Assembly: GCA_031551255.1 (NCBI GenBank)
Contig: JAVBNW010000132.1
Location: forward strand, 1-13,164
Direction of reading: 5' to 3'
Length of the DNA: 13,164 nt
From: JAVBNW01 sp031551255
Lineage (GTDB): Bacteria; Bacillota; Clostridia; Christensenellales; UBA1750
Shown here: positions 1 through 7,538 of the stretch, piece after piece
Layout: every line of letters starts with the position of its first letter
Position numbering within the stretch: the stretch's first letter is position 1
Position numbers and translations under genes: made by a program
The notes under the pieces: generated by a model
What the model was told of the DNA's origin: nothing
The model's input: only the letters and a program-made list of their open reading frames with translations
Databases searched by the model: none

Positions 1-1
1 G

Positions 2-2443
2 TACGCAAGCGAGACTGGATATGCGAGCAATCTTAGCAATGCGCTGGCGCAGATTACCAAAAGCCCGGCGCTGACGTCCGGGGTGCTTGAAGACGCCGCG
101 GGCGTCATCGCGCGTGAGGGCTGCCATGCGCTTAACACGCATCGCGTCGGCATATGGCGCATGCTGCGCGGTACGGATTCTAAAGAGCTAAAAAGCATCA
201 CGAGCTACGATATCGCCACCGACAAGCATGCGGTTCAGGATGATTTTCCCCTCGATGAAAGGCCGCAGTACGTAAAGCTGCTCTCATCGGAACGCCTGAT
301 CGTCATCAACGATGCGCAGAACACCACGGTTCTCCCCAATTTAACGGATGCCTACGGGCCACAAATCTGCTCGCTTCTCGACGCCCCTATTCGAGTTGGC
401 GGCAAGCTGGCGGGGGTCGTATGCATCGAGCAGGATCGCTGCGAGGAGTTCCCAGAAAAACGCGTATGGACGACCGAAGAGCAGAACTTCGCCTCCTCCC
501 TTGCCGATTTTGTGGCGCTCGCGCTGGAGAGCGCAGAGCGCCGCTTACTCATGCGGCGCACCGAAGCGCTTATGAGCAATTTGCCGGGCATGGTGTATCA
601 ATGCCTGAACGATCCTCCCGAGTTCACCTTTACATTTGTAAGTGAAGGCTGTATCAACCTCATCGGCTATATGCCTGAAGAGCTCATGGGCAACAACGCA
701 GTAAAGTTTTTTGACATGGTACATCCCGACGACGTAGGCCCGCTCGAAAAGCTGAATGCGGAAACCTTGTCCATCGGCCTTCCGCTGGAAACGACGTTCC
801 GCATGATCATGAAAGACGGCAGCGTGAAATGGATATGGGAGCGCAGCCGCGTGGTGGAAAAAAACCCCGACGGCACCCCGCACCTTTTAGAAGGCTTCTA
901 TACCGACATCACCGAGCAGCGGCGCTTGGAGGCGGCGGAGCTCGCCAACCGCGCCAAATCGGAATTTCTGGCAAACATGAGCCACGAAATCCGCACCCCG
1001 ATGAACGCGATTTTAGGGATGACCGACTTGGCGCTCAGGGACTTTCCGCAGACAACGGTGCTGGAATACCTTGGCAACATTAAGACCGCAGGCAAGTCCC
1101 TGCTCTCGATCATCAACGATATTTTAGACTTTTCCAAGATAGAGGCCGGGGCGGTTGAAGTCGTGCCCGAGGCCTACAGCGTCCATTCGTTTATCAACGA
1201 CGTCGCCACGATGATCCACGTGCGCATCGGAAACAAGCCCCTCGATTTGATCGTGGACGACGATCCCGACATCCCCTGTGAAATGATCGGCGACGTCACG
1301 CGCATCAAGCAAATCGCCATTAATCTTCTAACGAATGCGGTTAAGTTCACAAACGAAGGGCATATTACCTTTTCGGTAAGCGCCGAACCCGCTTCCTCAT
1401 TTGGGGTCTACAAGCTTAAGGTATCCGTACGGGATACGGGTATCGGCATCCGCAGGGAAGAAATCCCACTGCTGTTCGGCAATTTTTCTCAGCTCGATAC
1501 ACGGAAAAATCGCGGCGTCGAAGGAACGGGCTTGGGCCTTGCAATCTCGAAAAACCTCGTAGAGTTGATGGATGGCGAAATTCAAGTTGAAAGCGTATAC
1601 GGCCAGGGCTCTTGCTTCTCTTTTTATGTAATGCAGCGGGTCGAAAATCCAAAGCCGGCGACAAAGCTGCTCTCCTGCAACGGCCGACGCGCGGCAGTAT
1701 GGTTTTCCGAGGCCGCGAAGGCCTGCGTTCTCAAAAGAAAAATCGAAAAGCTGGGCGTGCCTTGCGATATCCTTACCGATCCTGTCGATCTAACCGCATA
1801 TACCCACGTGTTCTTTGACGCCGGGAATGAGGCCGACTTTGCCGGACTGGCGGGGCCGGAAACGAGGCTGATCGCCATTTCCCGAGGAGCCATCGGCAGC
1901 ACTGCGGCCCCGGCACACATAAAGCTCGTCCATACGCCTCTTACGAGCCTCGTCGTCGCCCGGCTGCTCGACGAAAAGGCGGGCGGCTTTGTGCTGAGCA
2001 ACGAGTACGCGCCCGAATCGCTTCCGCTATGCCTTGAAGGAACGCATTTGCTCGTGGTGGACGACAACGACATCAACTTGATGATCGCCGAAAATGTCCT
2101 ACTGTTTTACGGCGGCGAAGTGAGCACCGCAGCCTCCGGCGCCGAGGCGGTGAAGCTTGTTAAGGAAAACGACTACGACATCGTGTTTATGGATCACATG
2201 ATGCCGGAAATCGACGGCGTAGATGCTACCCGCATGATCCGGGCATTGCCCGGAGAAAAGTATGCCAAGCTGCCCATCGTCGCCTTGACCGCCAATGTCG
2301 TGGGCGATGTAAAGGATATGTTCCTGGAAAACGGCATGAACGACTTTCTCTCCAAGCCGCTGGAGGCGCATGAGATCGAGCGCGTATTACGGGAATGGCT
2401 CTCGCCGGAAAAGTGGAGTTCCCGCGCAAACGGCGGTTCATAA
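2..2443 (+). CDS. Hybrid sensor histidine kinase / response regulator, 5'-truncated by the window edge
   Basis: The frame is open from base 2, so the true start lies outside the window; a GTG at 83 is in frame but would cut into the GAF domain. The visible 813 residues read, in order: GAF domain (about 10-175), PAS domain of the PAS_3 type (about 185-307, ending in DITEQRR), HisKA dimerisation domain with the SHEIRTPMN H-box (phospho-acceptor His328), HATPase domain (N-box Asn441/Asn445, DTGIGI Asp478, GTGLGLAIS), a degenerate receiver-like segment (about 560-660), and a C-terminal receiver (acidic pair Asp687/Asp688, phospho-acceptor Asp731, Lys785). No membrane segment is visible; one could lie upstream. 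From family knowledge, it autophosphorylates on His and passes phosphate to its own receiver. There is no Hpt domain and no output domain, so the final target is unknown. It converges on mgtA; any functional link is unproven. Confidence 0.93.
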   Translation, partial: YASETGYASNLSNALAQITKSPALTSGVLEDAAGVIAREGCHALNTHRVGIWRMLRGTDSKELKSITSYDIATDKHAVQDDFPLDERPQYVKLLSSERLIVINDAQNTTVLPNLTDAYGPQICSLLDAPIRVGGKLAGVVCIEQDRCEEFPEKRVWTTEEQNFASSLADFVALALESAERRLLMRRTEALMSNLPGMVYQCLNDPPEFTFTFVSEGCINLIGYMPEELMGNNAVKFFDMVHPDDVGPLEKLNAETLSIGLPLETTFRMIMKDGSVKWIWERSRVVEKNPDGTPHLLEGFYTDITEQRRLEAAELANRAKSEFLANMSHEIRTPMNAILGMTDLALRDFPQTTVLEYLGNIKTAGKSLLSIINDILDFSKIEAGAVEVVPEAYSVHSFINDVATMIHVRIGNKPLDLIVDDDPDIPCEMIGDVTRIKQIAINLLTNAVKFTNEGHITFSVSAEPASSFGVYKLKVSVRDTGIGIRREEIPLLFGNFSQLDTRKNRGVEGTGLGLAISKNLVELMDGEIQVESVYGQGSCFSFYVMQRVENPKPATKLLSCNGRRAAVWFSEAAKACVLKRKIEKLGVPCDILTDPVDLTAYTHVFFDAGNEADFAGLAGPETRLIAISRGAIGSTAAPAHIKLVHTPLTSLVVARLLDEKAGGFVLSNEYAPESLPLCLEGTHLLVVDDNDINLMIAENVLLFYGGEVSTAASGAEAVKLVKENDYDIVFMDHMMPEIDGVDATRMIRALPGEKYAKLPIVALTANVVGDVKDMFLENGMNDFLSKPLEAHEIERVLREWLSPEKWSSRANGGS

Positions 2444-2493
2444 AACCCGATATACCTTTGCATTTCCTCCGTCGCTCTTCCTCGGCGGGGGCT

Positions 2494-2519
2494 CACGGGG
2501 GGTACGCGTACCCCCCGTG
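2494..2519. repeat. Perfect 26-bp G/C-rich palindrome between convergent genes
   Basis: The left half begins CACGGGGGG and the right half ends CCCCCCGTG, joined through TACGCGTA; all 26 bases are self-complementary. It lies 51 bases past the kinase stop and 24 bases past the mgtA stop. A hairpin of this strength could block RNA polymerase from both sides. However, no T-run follows it directly on either strand. The nearest is TTTTT at 2540-2544, 21 bases away on the plus strand. Termination is therefore inferred, and a remnant of a mobile repeat is an alternative. Confidence 0.6.
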
Positions 2520-2541
2520 CCGTTGTATCCCCCGTGCCGTT
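2512..2541. repeat. Two 13-bp direct repeats (CCCCCGTGCCGTT)
   Basis: The copies lie at 2512-2524 and 2529-2541. The first overlaps the right arm of the 26-bp palindrome. The second could therefore pair with the left arm of the palindrome instead, giving an alternative hairpin directly followed by the T-run at 2540-2544. That version would look more like a plus-strand intrinsic terminator for the kinase gene. Confidence 0.5.
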
Positions 2542-2542
2542 T

Positions 2543-5185
2543 TTACATCCACTCGCCGTACCTTCGTACGTACAGCGCTTTGACGATCTGCACGCCCACA
2601 AAATATCCGGCCAGGAGAAGGACGAGCCACGGGGCAAATGCCGCGGGCAGCGGCGACATATCCAGCGCGACCGCAAACCCGGTAAACCCGATCGTCAGCG
2701 CCGCCAAGGTTACGATTGCCGTGGAAATCAGTAAGGGCAGCGAGGGCCGGCTGTGCAAAAACGGTATCTTAGCCGTGCGGATCATGTGGATAACCAGCAC
2801 CTGCGATACGGTGCCGAACACAAACCATCCGCACTGAAACAGCGGCGACAGGTGAGCGGTATTGGCCCCGATGGCCCACCACATGACGGCATAGCACAAA
2901 ATATCAAAAACCGAGCTGAGCGGCCCCATGAAGGCCATAAACGTCTTGATGGATTTCGTTTCCCACTTGCGCGGCTTCTTGATGTATTCCCTATCCATGG
3001 TATCGAAGGGAATGCCCATCTGTGAAAAATCGCACAACAGGTTTTGCGTGAGGATCTGCACCGGAAGCATCGGCAAAAACGGCAAAAAGATGCTTGCGAT
3101 GATCACTGAAATCATGTTGCCGAAATTGCCGCTCGCCGCCATTTTGATGTACTTTACGATGTTGCCGAACGTCTTGCGGCCCTCGACGACACCCTCTTCC
3201 AGCACCATTAAATCCTTTTTCAACAGGATGATATCGGCGGTCTCCTTCGCAATATCCACGGCGCTGTCTACGGAAATGCCGACATCCGCCTGATGCAGGG
3301 GTGGCGCGTCGTTGATGCCGTCCCCCATGTACCCAACCGTATGCCCCGCCGCTTGAAACGTCTTGACGACCCTCTCCTTTTGCGAAGGCGAAAGCTTGGC
3401 GAACAAATCGCAGGTCTTCACCGCATCGAGCAAGGCCGCGTCGTCCATCGCCTCCACCTCGCGGCCGGTCAGCTGCGTTTGGGTATCCACGCCCACTTTG
3501 GCGCAGACTTTGGCGGCCACGCCCTCGCTGTCGCCGGTCAGCACGACGGTGCGCACCCCGTGCTCTCTAAGCGCTGAAATCGCGGCCTTGGCGCTTTCCT
3601 TGGGCGGGTCCAGAAAACCCACAAAGCCGATGAGCACCATATCCCGCTCGTCCGCCACGCCAAACGCGCCAGAGCCGGGCACCTCGTTCTTCTGCGCCAC
3701 GGCGATCATGCGCAGGCCGTCGCGGTTGTGCTTTTCGTATGTCTCCATCGCGATGCGCCGCGCGCCTTCGTCCATGGGCAAAACGCGTCCGTCCATCTCG
3801 ACAAAAGATGAGATGCTCACGACTTCCTCCACGGCCCCCTTGGTAATGAGCTGCGTTTTCCCGGTTTTGTCAGCGAGCACGACACTCATGCGGCGGCGGG
3901 AAAAATCAAACGGAATCTCGTCCACGCGCTCGTAGGCCGCCAACGCTTCCTCCAGCCCGTTTTGCGCGGCGCGGTTGATGATCGCAAGATCGATCAGGTT
4001 TTTAAGCCCCGTTTGGAAATAGCTATTGAGGTACGCATGGCGCAAAATCCTGGTGTCGTCGTCGCCGTGAACGTTCATATACTTTTCCAGGATGATCCTA
4101 TCCTCGGTAAGCGTGCCGGTTTTATCGGTGCACAGCACGTCCATCTCCCCAAATGTTTGGATCGCGCCGAGCGTCCTTACGATCACCTGATGCTTGGACA
4201 TGGATACGGCGCCTTTGGCCAGCGTGGAGGTCATGATCACCGGCAGCATTTCGGGCGTGAGTCCCACCGCGATGCTAACGGCGAAGAGCAGCGCGCCCGC
4301 CCAGTCGGCTTTGGCGATTCCGTTGATCAAAAAAACCACCGGCACCATGACCAGCATCATGCGAATCAGCAGAGAGCTTACCGAATCGACGCCGCGCTCG
4401 AAGCTGTTTTTTGCCCTGTCGCCCGAGAGGGATTGGGCCATGGAACCGAAATACGTGTCGTTGCCCGTGGCAAGCACGATGGCTGTCGCGCTGCCGCTGA
4501 CGATGTTCGAGCCCATGAAGCCTATGTTGGTCATGTCGGTAAGCGCATCCTCCGGCCTGACGGGCACGCTAAAAAATTTCTCCACGGGGTTGGATTCGCC
4601 CGTCAGGGCAGCCTGGGCGACGAAGGTATCCTTCGTGGATAGAAACCTCACATCCGCCGGAAGCATGTCCCCCGCCGAAAGCCTCACGATATCTCCGGGC
4701 ACGACTTCGTCCATGGGGGTTTCGATCAGGTTCCCATCCCGCCACACGTCCGCCTTGTTGGAAATCATCCGGGAAAGCTTTTCCGCGGCGGCATCGGAGC
4801 GGCGGCTTTGCACAAAGGCGACGAGGCTGGAGATGAAGACCAGTGCGAGGATGATGATGATCGTCAAGTAATCCGGCTTGGACGAGGCGACGACGTCGGT
4901 AAAATACGTAATGACGGCGATGGCCAGCAGCACGATGTTAAAGGGATTGACCACCGCCTCGCGCAGCCTGTGAAGCGCCGAATGCCCCTTGCCCGCCGAA
5001 ATGACGTTTTTGCCGATTTCCTCCTGCCGCTGCGCGGCCTGCGGCGCGGTTAAGCCCTGTTGCGCGCTGGAAAGGGCGGCAAATAATTTGTCGTGGGGCA
5101 AAAGAGCATAGGAGCGCAGCTTCGCCTCGCCGTTCCACTTGCCTTGTTCCTGTCCTGTGCGGGCCTTCTTCGAGAAAAAATTCAT
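2543..5185 (-). CDS. mgtA: Magnesium-translocating P-type ATPase (MgtA/MgtB type, P3B)
   Basis: This 880-residue membrane ATPase imports Mg2+ using ATP. Visible motifs, numbered from the chosen start: TGES in the actuator domain (195-198), the phosphorylation motif DKTGT (Asp354), and GDGINDAP in the P-domain hinge (621-628). The stretch GLTPEMLPVIMTSTLAKGA in membrane segment 4 is characteristic of MgtA rather than Ca2+ or heavy-metal pumps. Hydrophobic blocks at about 75-120, 260-320 and from about 680 to the C-terminus fit the ten-helix family plan, and the length is normal. Start choice: an ATG at 5194 abuts the AGAAAGGA ribosome binding site (5195-5202), leaving no spacer. The in-frame ATG at 5185 is nine bases away and is preferred. 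The gene is probably controlled by the attenuator-like leader at 5186-5480. It converges on the kinase gene. Confidence 0.95.
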   Translation of the reverse strand: MNFFSKKARTGQEQGKWNGEAKLRSYALLPHDKLFAALSSAQQGLTAPQAAQRQEEIGKNVISAGKGHSALHRLREAVVNPFNIVLLAIAVITYFTDVVASSKPDYLTIIIILALVFISSLVAFVQSRRSDAAAEKLSRMISNKADVWRDGNLIETPMDEVVPGDIVRLSAGDMLPADVRFLSTKDTFVAQAALTGESNPVEKFFSVPVRPEDALTDMTNIGFMGSNIVSGSATAIVLATGNDTYFGSMAQSLSGDRAKNSFERGVDSVSSLLIRMMLVMVPVVFLINGIAKADWAGALLFAVSIAVGLTPEMLPVIMTSTLAKGAVSMSKHQVIVRTLGAIQTFGEMDVLCTDKTGTLTEDRIILEKYMNVHGDDDTRILRHAYLNSYFQTGLKNLIDLAIINRAAQNGLEEALAAYERVDEIPFDFSRRRMSVVLADKTGKTQLITKGAVEEVVSISSFVEMDGRVLPMDEGARRIAMETYEKHNRDGLRMIAVAQKNEVPGSGAFGVADERDMVLIGFVGFLDPPKESAKAAISALREHGVRTVVLTGDSEGVAAKVCAKVGVDTQTQLTGREVEAMDDAALLDAVKTCDLFAKLSPSQKERVVKTFQAAGHTVGYMGDGINDAPPLHQADVGISVDSAVDIAKETADIILLKKDLMVLEEGVVEGRKTFGNIVKYIKMAASGNFGNMISVIIASIFLPFLPMLPVQILTQNLLCDFSQMGIPFDTMDREYIKKPRKWETKSIKTFMAFMGPLSSVFDILCYAVMWWAIGANTAHLSPLFQCGWFVFGTVSQVLVIHMIRTAKIPFLHSRPSLPLLISTAIVTLAALTIGFTGFAVALDMSPLPAAFAPWLVLLLAGYFVGVQIVKALYVRRYGEWM

Positions 5186-5252
5186 GGGGATCATTCCTTT
5201 CTTTATGTAGAATTCCCCCGGTATCGCGCGTTACGGCTTCTCGAATGAACAT

Positions 5253-5276
5253 AAAAAAACCGCCTGCATAGGCGGC
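5253..5276 (-). terminator. Intrinsic terminator in the mgtA leader (candidate attenuator)
   Basis: On the minus strand a six-base stem (CCGCCT / AGGCGG) with an ATGC loop is followed at once by seven T's (plus-strand A-run 5253-5259). It lies 18 bases after the small ORF stop and about 68 bases before the mgtA start. I see no convincing promoter between it and mgtA, so mgtA expression should need read-through. It could also simply end the upstream dtd-hemZ transcript, since no other terminator follows hemZ. Confidence 0.8.
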
Positions 5277-5294
5277 AAACAACGCACAGGCCGA

Positions 5295-5411
5295 CTACCT
5301 GCCGGCGCAACGATATGCCGGAGGAAAGCCTGCGGCCAACACCGCCAACAGTATTATGCCACGTACCAAGGGTTTGAAGCCGCCTTTGAGACTTCGAGGC
5401 TTTCCATCCAT
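5295..5411 (-). CDS. 38-codon small membrane-peptide ORF in the mgtA leader
   Basis: It starts at an ATG at 5411 with a GAGAG ribosome binding site five bases upstream (5417-5421) and ends at TAG (5295-5297). The peptide has a basic N-terminal part (MDGKPRSLKGGFKPLVRG), one short hydrophobic stretch (IILLAVLAAGFPPAY) and a basic tail (RCAGR). This is the layout expected of a tiny single-pass membrane peptide. It lies about 56 bases inside the predicted mgtA leader transcript and ahead of the terminator. I do not recognise a family. By analogy with enterobacterial mgtA it could be a cis-acting leader peptide (like MgtL, whose proline codons sense translation) or a trans-acting pump modulator (like MgtS or MgtR); there is no sequence similarity that I can claim. 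It has two adjacent proline codons near the end. Translation is not proven. Confidence 0.5.
   Translation of the reverse strand: MDGKPRSLKGGFKPLVRGIILLAVLAAGFPPAYRCAGR
5323..5405 (-). promoter_or_regulatory. Long-range paired element in the mgtA leader
   Basis: GGAAAGCCT (5397-5405, minus strand) and AGGCTTTCC (5323-5331) form a perfect nine-base inverted repeat around a 65-base interior, inside the small ORF. Within it, AGGCGGC (plus 5379-5385) is exactly complementary to GCCGCCT, which includes the 5' arm of the terminator (5270-5276). Pairing of these two would prevent the terminator stem. The layout resembles a leader with alternative antiterminator and terminator folds. I could not match it to the M-box or another known riboswitch. 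Confidence 0.45.
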
Positions 5412-5473
5412 AGGTTCTCTCACTTCCCTGCATTTTCGTTGTGCGATATCCACGCGCGGCATCTCGCATAGGC

Positions 5474-5502
5474 ATCGTATCACTTGCAAATGATCAAGTC
5501 AA
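5474..5502 (-). promoter_or_regulatory. Sigma-A-like promoter of the mgtA leader
   Basis: On the minus strand, TTGACT (plus 5497-5502) is separated by 17 bases from TACGAT (plus 5474-5479). This is five of six matches to TTGACA and four of six to TATAAT at the ideal spacing. It lies 24 bases past the hemZ stop. Transcription would start near 5467 and give a leader of about 280 bases before mgtA, which contains the small ORF and the terminator. Confidence 0.6.
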
Positions 5503-5526
5503 TATCGCAGTTTACAGAGCAAACCG

Positions 5527-6963
5527 TCATTTAGCAAATATAAGCGCGCGCTTGCGCTCCGCCATCTCCTCCACCCTGGAAACGTAGTGCTCGATGTTGC
5601 GCACGTTCGGCGCGCGCTCGATACGCCTCTTAAGCGGATACAGCCATTTAGTAATCGCCCCCGCGCCGAACGCTAAGATGGGGGCGACTTCTTCCATGTT
5701 GTCGATGTTGTAGAGGCATGCGGCGTTTTCCCTCGCATAGCCGACGTTTTCAAGATTGCCCGCCATATACTTTTGCCGATACAGATAATACGGCGCAAAC
5801 CCCGCGGCGTCCAGCGTTTCCGCCGCAAGATCCACCATCGCGCGCGCGGACTCCTCGGGGGGGAGCTGAGCCTTTCCCTCCATGCGCAGCCTTGACGTGC
5901 GCTTGATTGCCAGCGTGTGCACGGTAATATTGCTCGCCCCCATCGACAGCACGCGCGCAAGGGTTTCGCGCATATCTTCGACATCCTCGCCCGGAAGCGC
6001 GGCGATTAAATCCATGTTGACGACGCCGAAGGGATAGCGAGACACCAGCTCCATCGCGCGCTCCACATTGCCGGCGGTATGCTCCCTGCCGATGGCGCGA
6101 AGCGTAGCGTCGTTCATGGTTTGCGGATTGACGGAAATGCGTTTGATGCCGCCATCCGCCAGCGCTTCGAGGCGCTCAGCATCGACGGTGTCCGGGCGCC
6201 CGGCTTCCACCGTCCATTCGGATGCATGGGAAAACTCGCGACGCAAGAGCGCGATAAGGCTCGCAAGCTGACGCGGTGAAAGCGTCGTTGGCGTGCCCCC
6301 GCCCACGTACACCGCGCGGGCGCGCATGCCCGCGGCGCGCAAATCCTCCGCGCCCAGGAGGATCTCCCGCTCCAGAGCAGCAAGGTAGGGCTCTACCAGG
6401 TGGGCGCACCTCCCCACCGCCTCGGCGGCAAAAGAACAATAACTGCACCGAGTCGGGCAAAAAGGGATGCCGACGTAAACATCGGCCTCTCCGGGCCGCG
6501 CGGCGGGGACGCTTGCCTGCGCGCGGGCGATATCCCTAAGGAGCTCGGCCTTTTCTGGTAAGACATCGAAGGTTTTAACAAGCTCGAAGGCGGCCCGGCC
6601 TTCGTCGGCGCAGCGCGCATAGGCCTCGGCGTACAGCCTCGTGGGGCGGATGCCGGTTAAAGACCCCCACGGCAGCCGTTTGCGCGTATACGCCTTCAGC
6701 AGCGCATACAGCGCGTTTTTGCACGCGCGCTTGCGCATGCGGGTAACCTCCAGAGCATCTCCTTGGAAGGGTTCCGCTTCGGAAACGTGCCGGGCGATCT
6801 CCTCCCCGTTCTTAAAAAGCAAAAAACAGTCGCGCCAGCCCTCCGCCTCGTGGCGAATGCTCAGTTCGTCCGCGCTTCCTAAAAGCAACGCGTCGCCAAA
6901 GAACAACCTGGCGACATCGCACAGGTCGTTATAAAAGTTTGCGAGAGGGGTCGCAAGCGTCAT
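5527..6963 (-). CDS. hemZ: HemZ-type oxygen-independent coproporphyrinogen III dehydrogenase (radical SAM)
   Basis: This 478-residue protein belongs to the HemN/HemW/HemZ radical SAM group; B. subtilis HemZ is about 500 residues. The radical SAM cluster motif is FCPTRCSYCSF with Cys169, Cys173 and Cys176 (CxxxCxxC). It is followed by YVGGGTPTTLS, the glycine-rich SAM-binding motif of this group. The N-terminal 160 residues are the HemZ-type extension, and the C-terminal part carries the HemN-like region. The family is credited with anaerobic oxidative decarboxylation of coproporphyrinogen III, but in many heme-poor Clostridia the real substrate is unproven. The ATG at 6963 overlaps the stop of the upstream hydrolase gene (ATGA). 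A longer frame running up to 7428 exists, but its extra 155 residues are arginine/alanine-rich and lie antiphase over the hydrolase gene, so it was not used. Confidence 0.9.
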   Translation of the reverse strand: MTLATPLANFYNDLCDVARLFFGDALLLGSADELSIRHEAEGWRDCFLLFKNGEEIARHVSEAEPFQGDALEVTRMRKRACKNALYALLKAYTRKRLPWGSLTGIRPTRLYAEAYARCADEGRAAFELVKTFDVLPEKAELLRDIARAQASVPAARPGEADVYVGIPFCPTRCSYCSFAAEAVGRCAHLVEPYLAALEREILLGAEDLRAAGMRARAVYVGGGTPTTLSPRQLASLIALLRREFSHASEWTVEAGRPDTVDAERLEALADGGIKRISVNPQTMNDATLRAIGREHTAGNVERAMELVSRYPFGVVNMDLIAALPGEDVEDMRETLARVLSMGASNITVHTLAIKRTSRLRMEGKAQLPPEESARAMVDLAAETLDAAGFAPYYLYRQKYMAGNLENVGYARENAACLYNIDNMEEVAPILAFGAGAITKWLYPLKRRIERAPNVRNIEHYVSRVEEMAERKRALIFAK

Positions 6964-7538
6964 TCGGGGAGCGCCTCGCGCAAACAGCCTTCCTCGCCAT
7001 GCCCCGCGTGCAGCCGGGCCTCCGGGTCGAGCGCGCGCATTTTCTCGAGCGAGAGCGCATAGGCGCGGATGTCGCTGAGGGGAAAGGCGAGCATAGGCCG
7101 GCCGCGCACAAACAGGGAATCTCCGGAAAAGATATGCCCAGGCGCTATGAACAGGCAGCAGCCCGGCGAGTGCCCGGGCACGTGCATGACGGTAAACGGG
7201 CCTATGATATCGCCGCCCCTGAAGGTGACAAAGGGCCTCGCAATCGGATCCTCCTTCACAAACGGGCCGCCAACCGCTTCGTTTGTTCCGGTAAGGTAAG
7301 GCGCATCGGCCTCGTGGATGCGCAACGCAGCGCTTTTGGGCAGGCCGTTCACGCCGCGCACGTGATCGTGGTGCGCGTGGGTGATCAGGATGTCGGTAAG
7401 CTCCCAGCCGCGCTCTGCAAGCGCGCATAGGATCTCACCGTCGTTGATCTCCGGATCGATCACCGCGCAAAAGTTTCCTTCTTTTACGATATAGCAGTGC
7501 TCATCGTAGGGCCCGAGCGTCAGCTTGACGATCTGCAT
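6960..7538 (-). CDS. MBL-fold metallo-hydrolase (glyoxalase II-like, YcbL type)
   Basis: This 192-residue cytoplasmic hydrolase has the complete metallo-beta-lactamase metal site: THAHHDH (His54, His56, Asp58, His59), His123 in VPGHSPG, Asp140 in FSGDSLF and His180 in HAGHGEE. The short length without a C-terminal helical domain fits the YcbL/glyoxalase II-like group, which hydrolyses thioesters such as S-lactoylglutathione in some members. The actual substrate cannot be read from sequence. Its ATG shares its A with the dtd stop codon (TGATG), and a strong GGGAGG site lies eight bases upstream (7547-7552). Its own stop overlaps the hemZ start, so the three genes are very likely co-translated. 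A gene of this type between dtd and hemZ is common in Clostridia. Confidence 0.9.
   Translation of the reverse strand: MQIVKLTLGPYDEHCYIVKEGNFCAVIDPEINDGEILCALAERGWELTDILITHAHHDHVRGVNGLPKSAALRIHEADAPYLTGTNEAVGGPFVKEDPIARPFVTFRGGDIIGPFTVMHVPGHSPGCCLFIAPGHIFSGDSLFVRGRPMLAFPLSDIRAYALSLEKMRALDPEARLHAGHGEEGCLREALPE

Noticed and set aside
3962..4642. 226- and 225-codon plus-strand frames opposite mgtA
   Set aside because: They are shadow frames of a clearly identified P-type ATPase with no independent support.
5203..5475. A 90-codon frame in the mgtA leader overlapping the small ORF
   Set aside because: It reads through the terminator stem, has no ribosome binding site before its ATG and encodes an Arg-rich sequence without recognisable features; the 38-codon frame is better supported.
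5186..5480. M-box (ykoK) magnesium riboswitch before mgtA
   Set aside because: The conserved M-box blocks as I remember them are not visible; a covariance-model search would settle it.
6964..7428. A longer N-terminus for HemZ in the same frame
   Set aside because: The added 155 residues lie over the MBL hydrolase gene, are Arg/Ala/Pro-rich, and the ATG at 6963 gives the normal family length.
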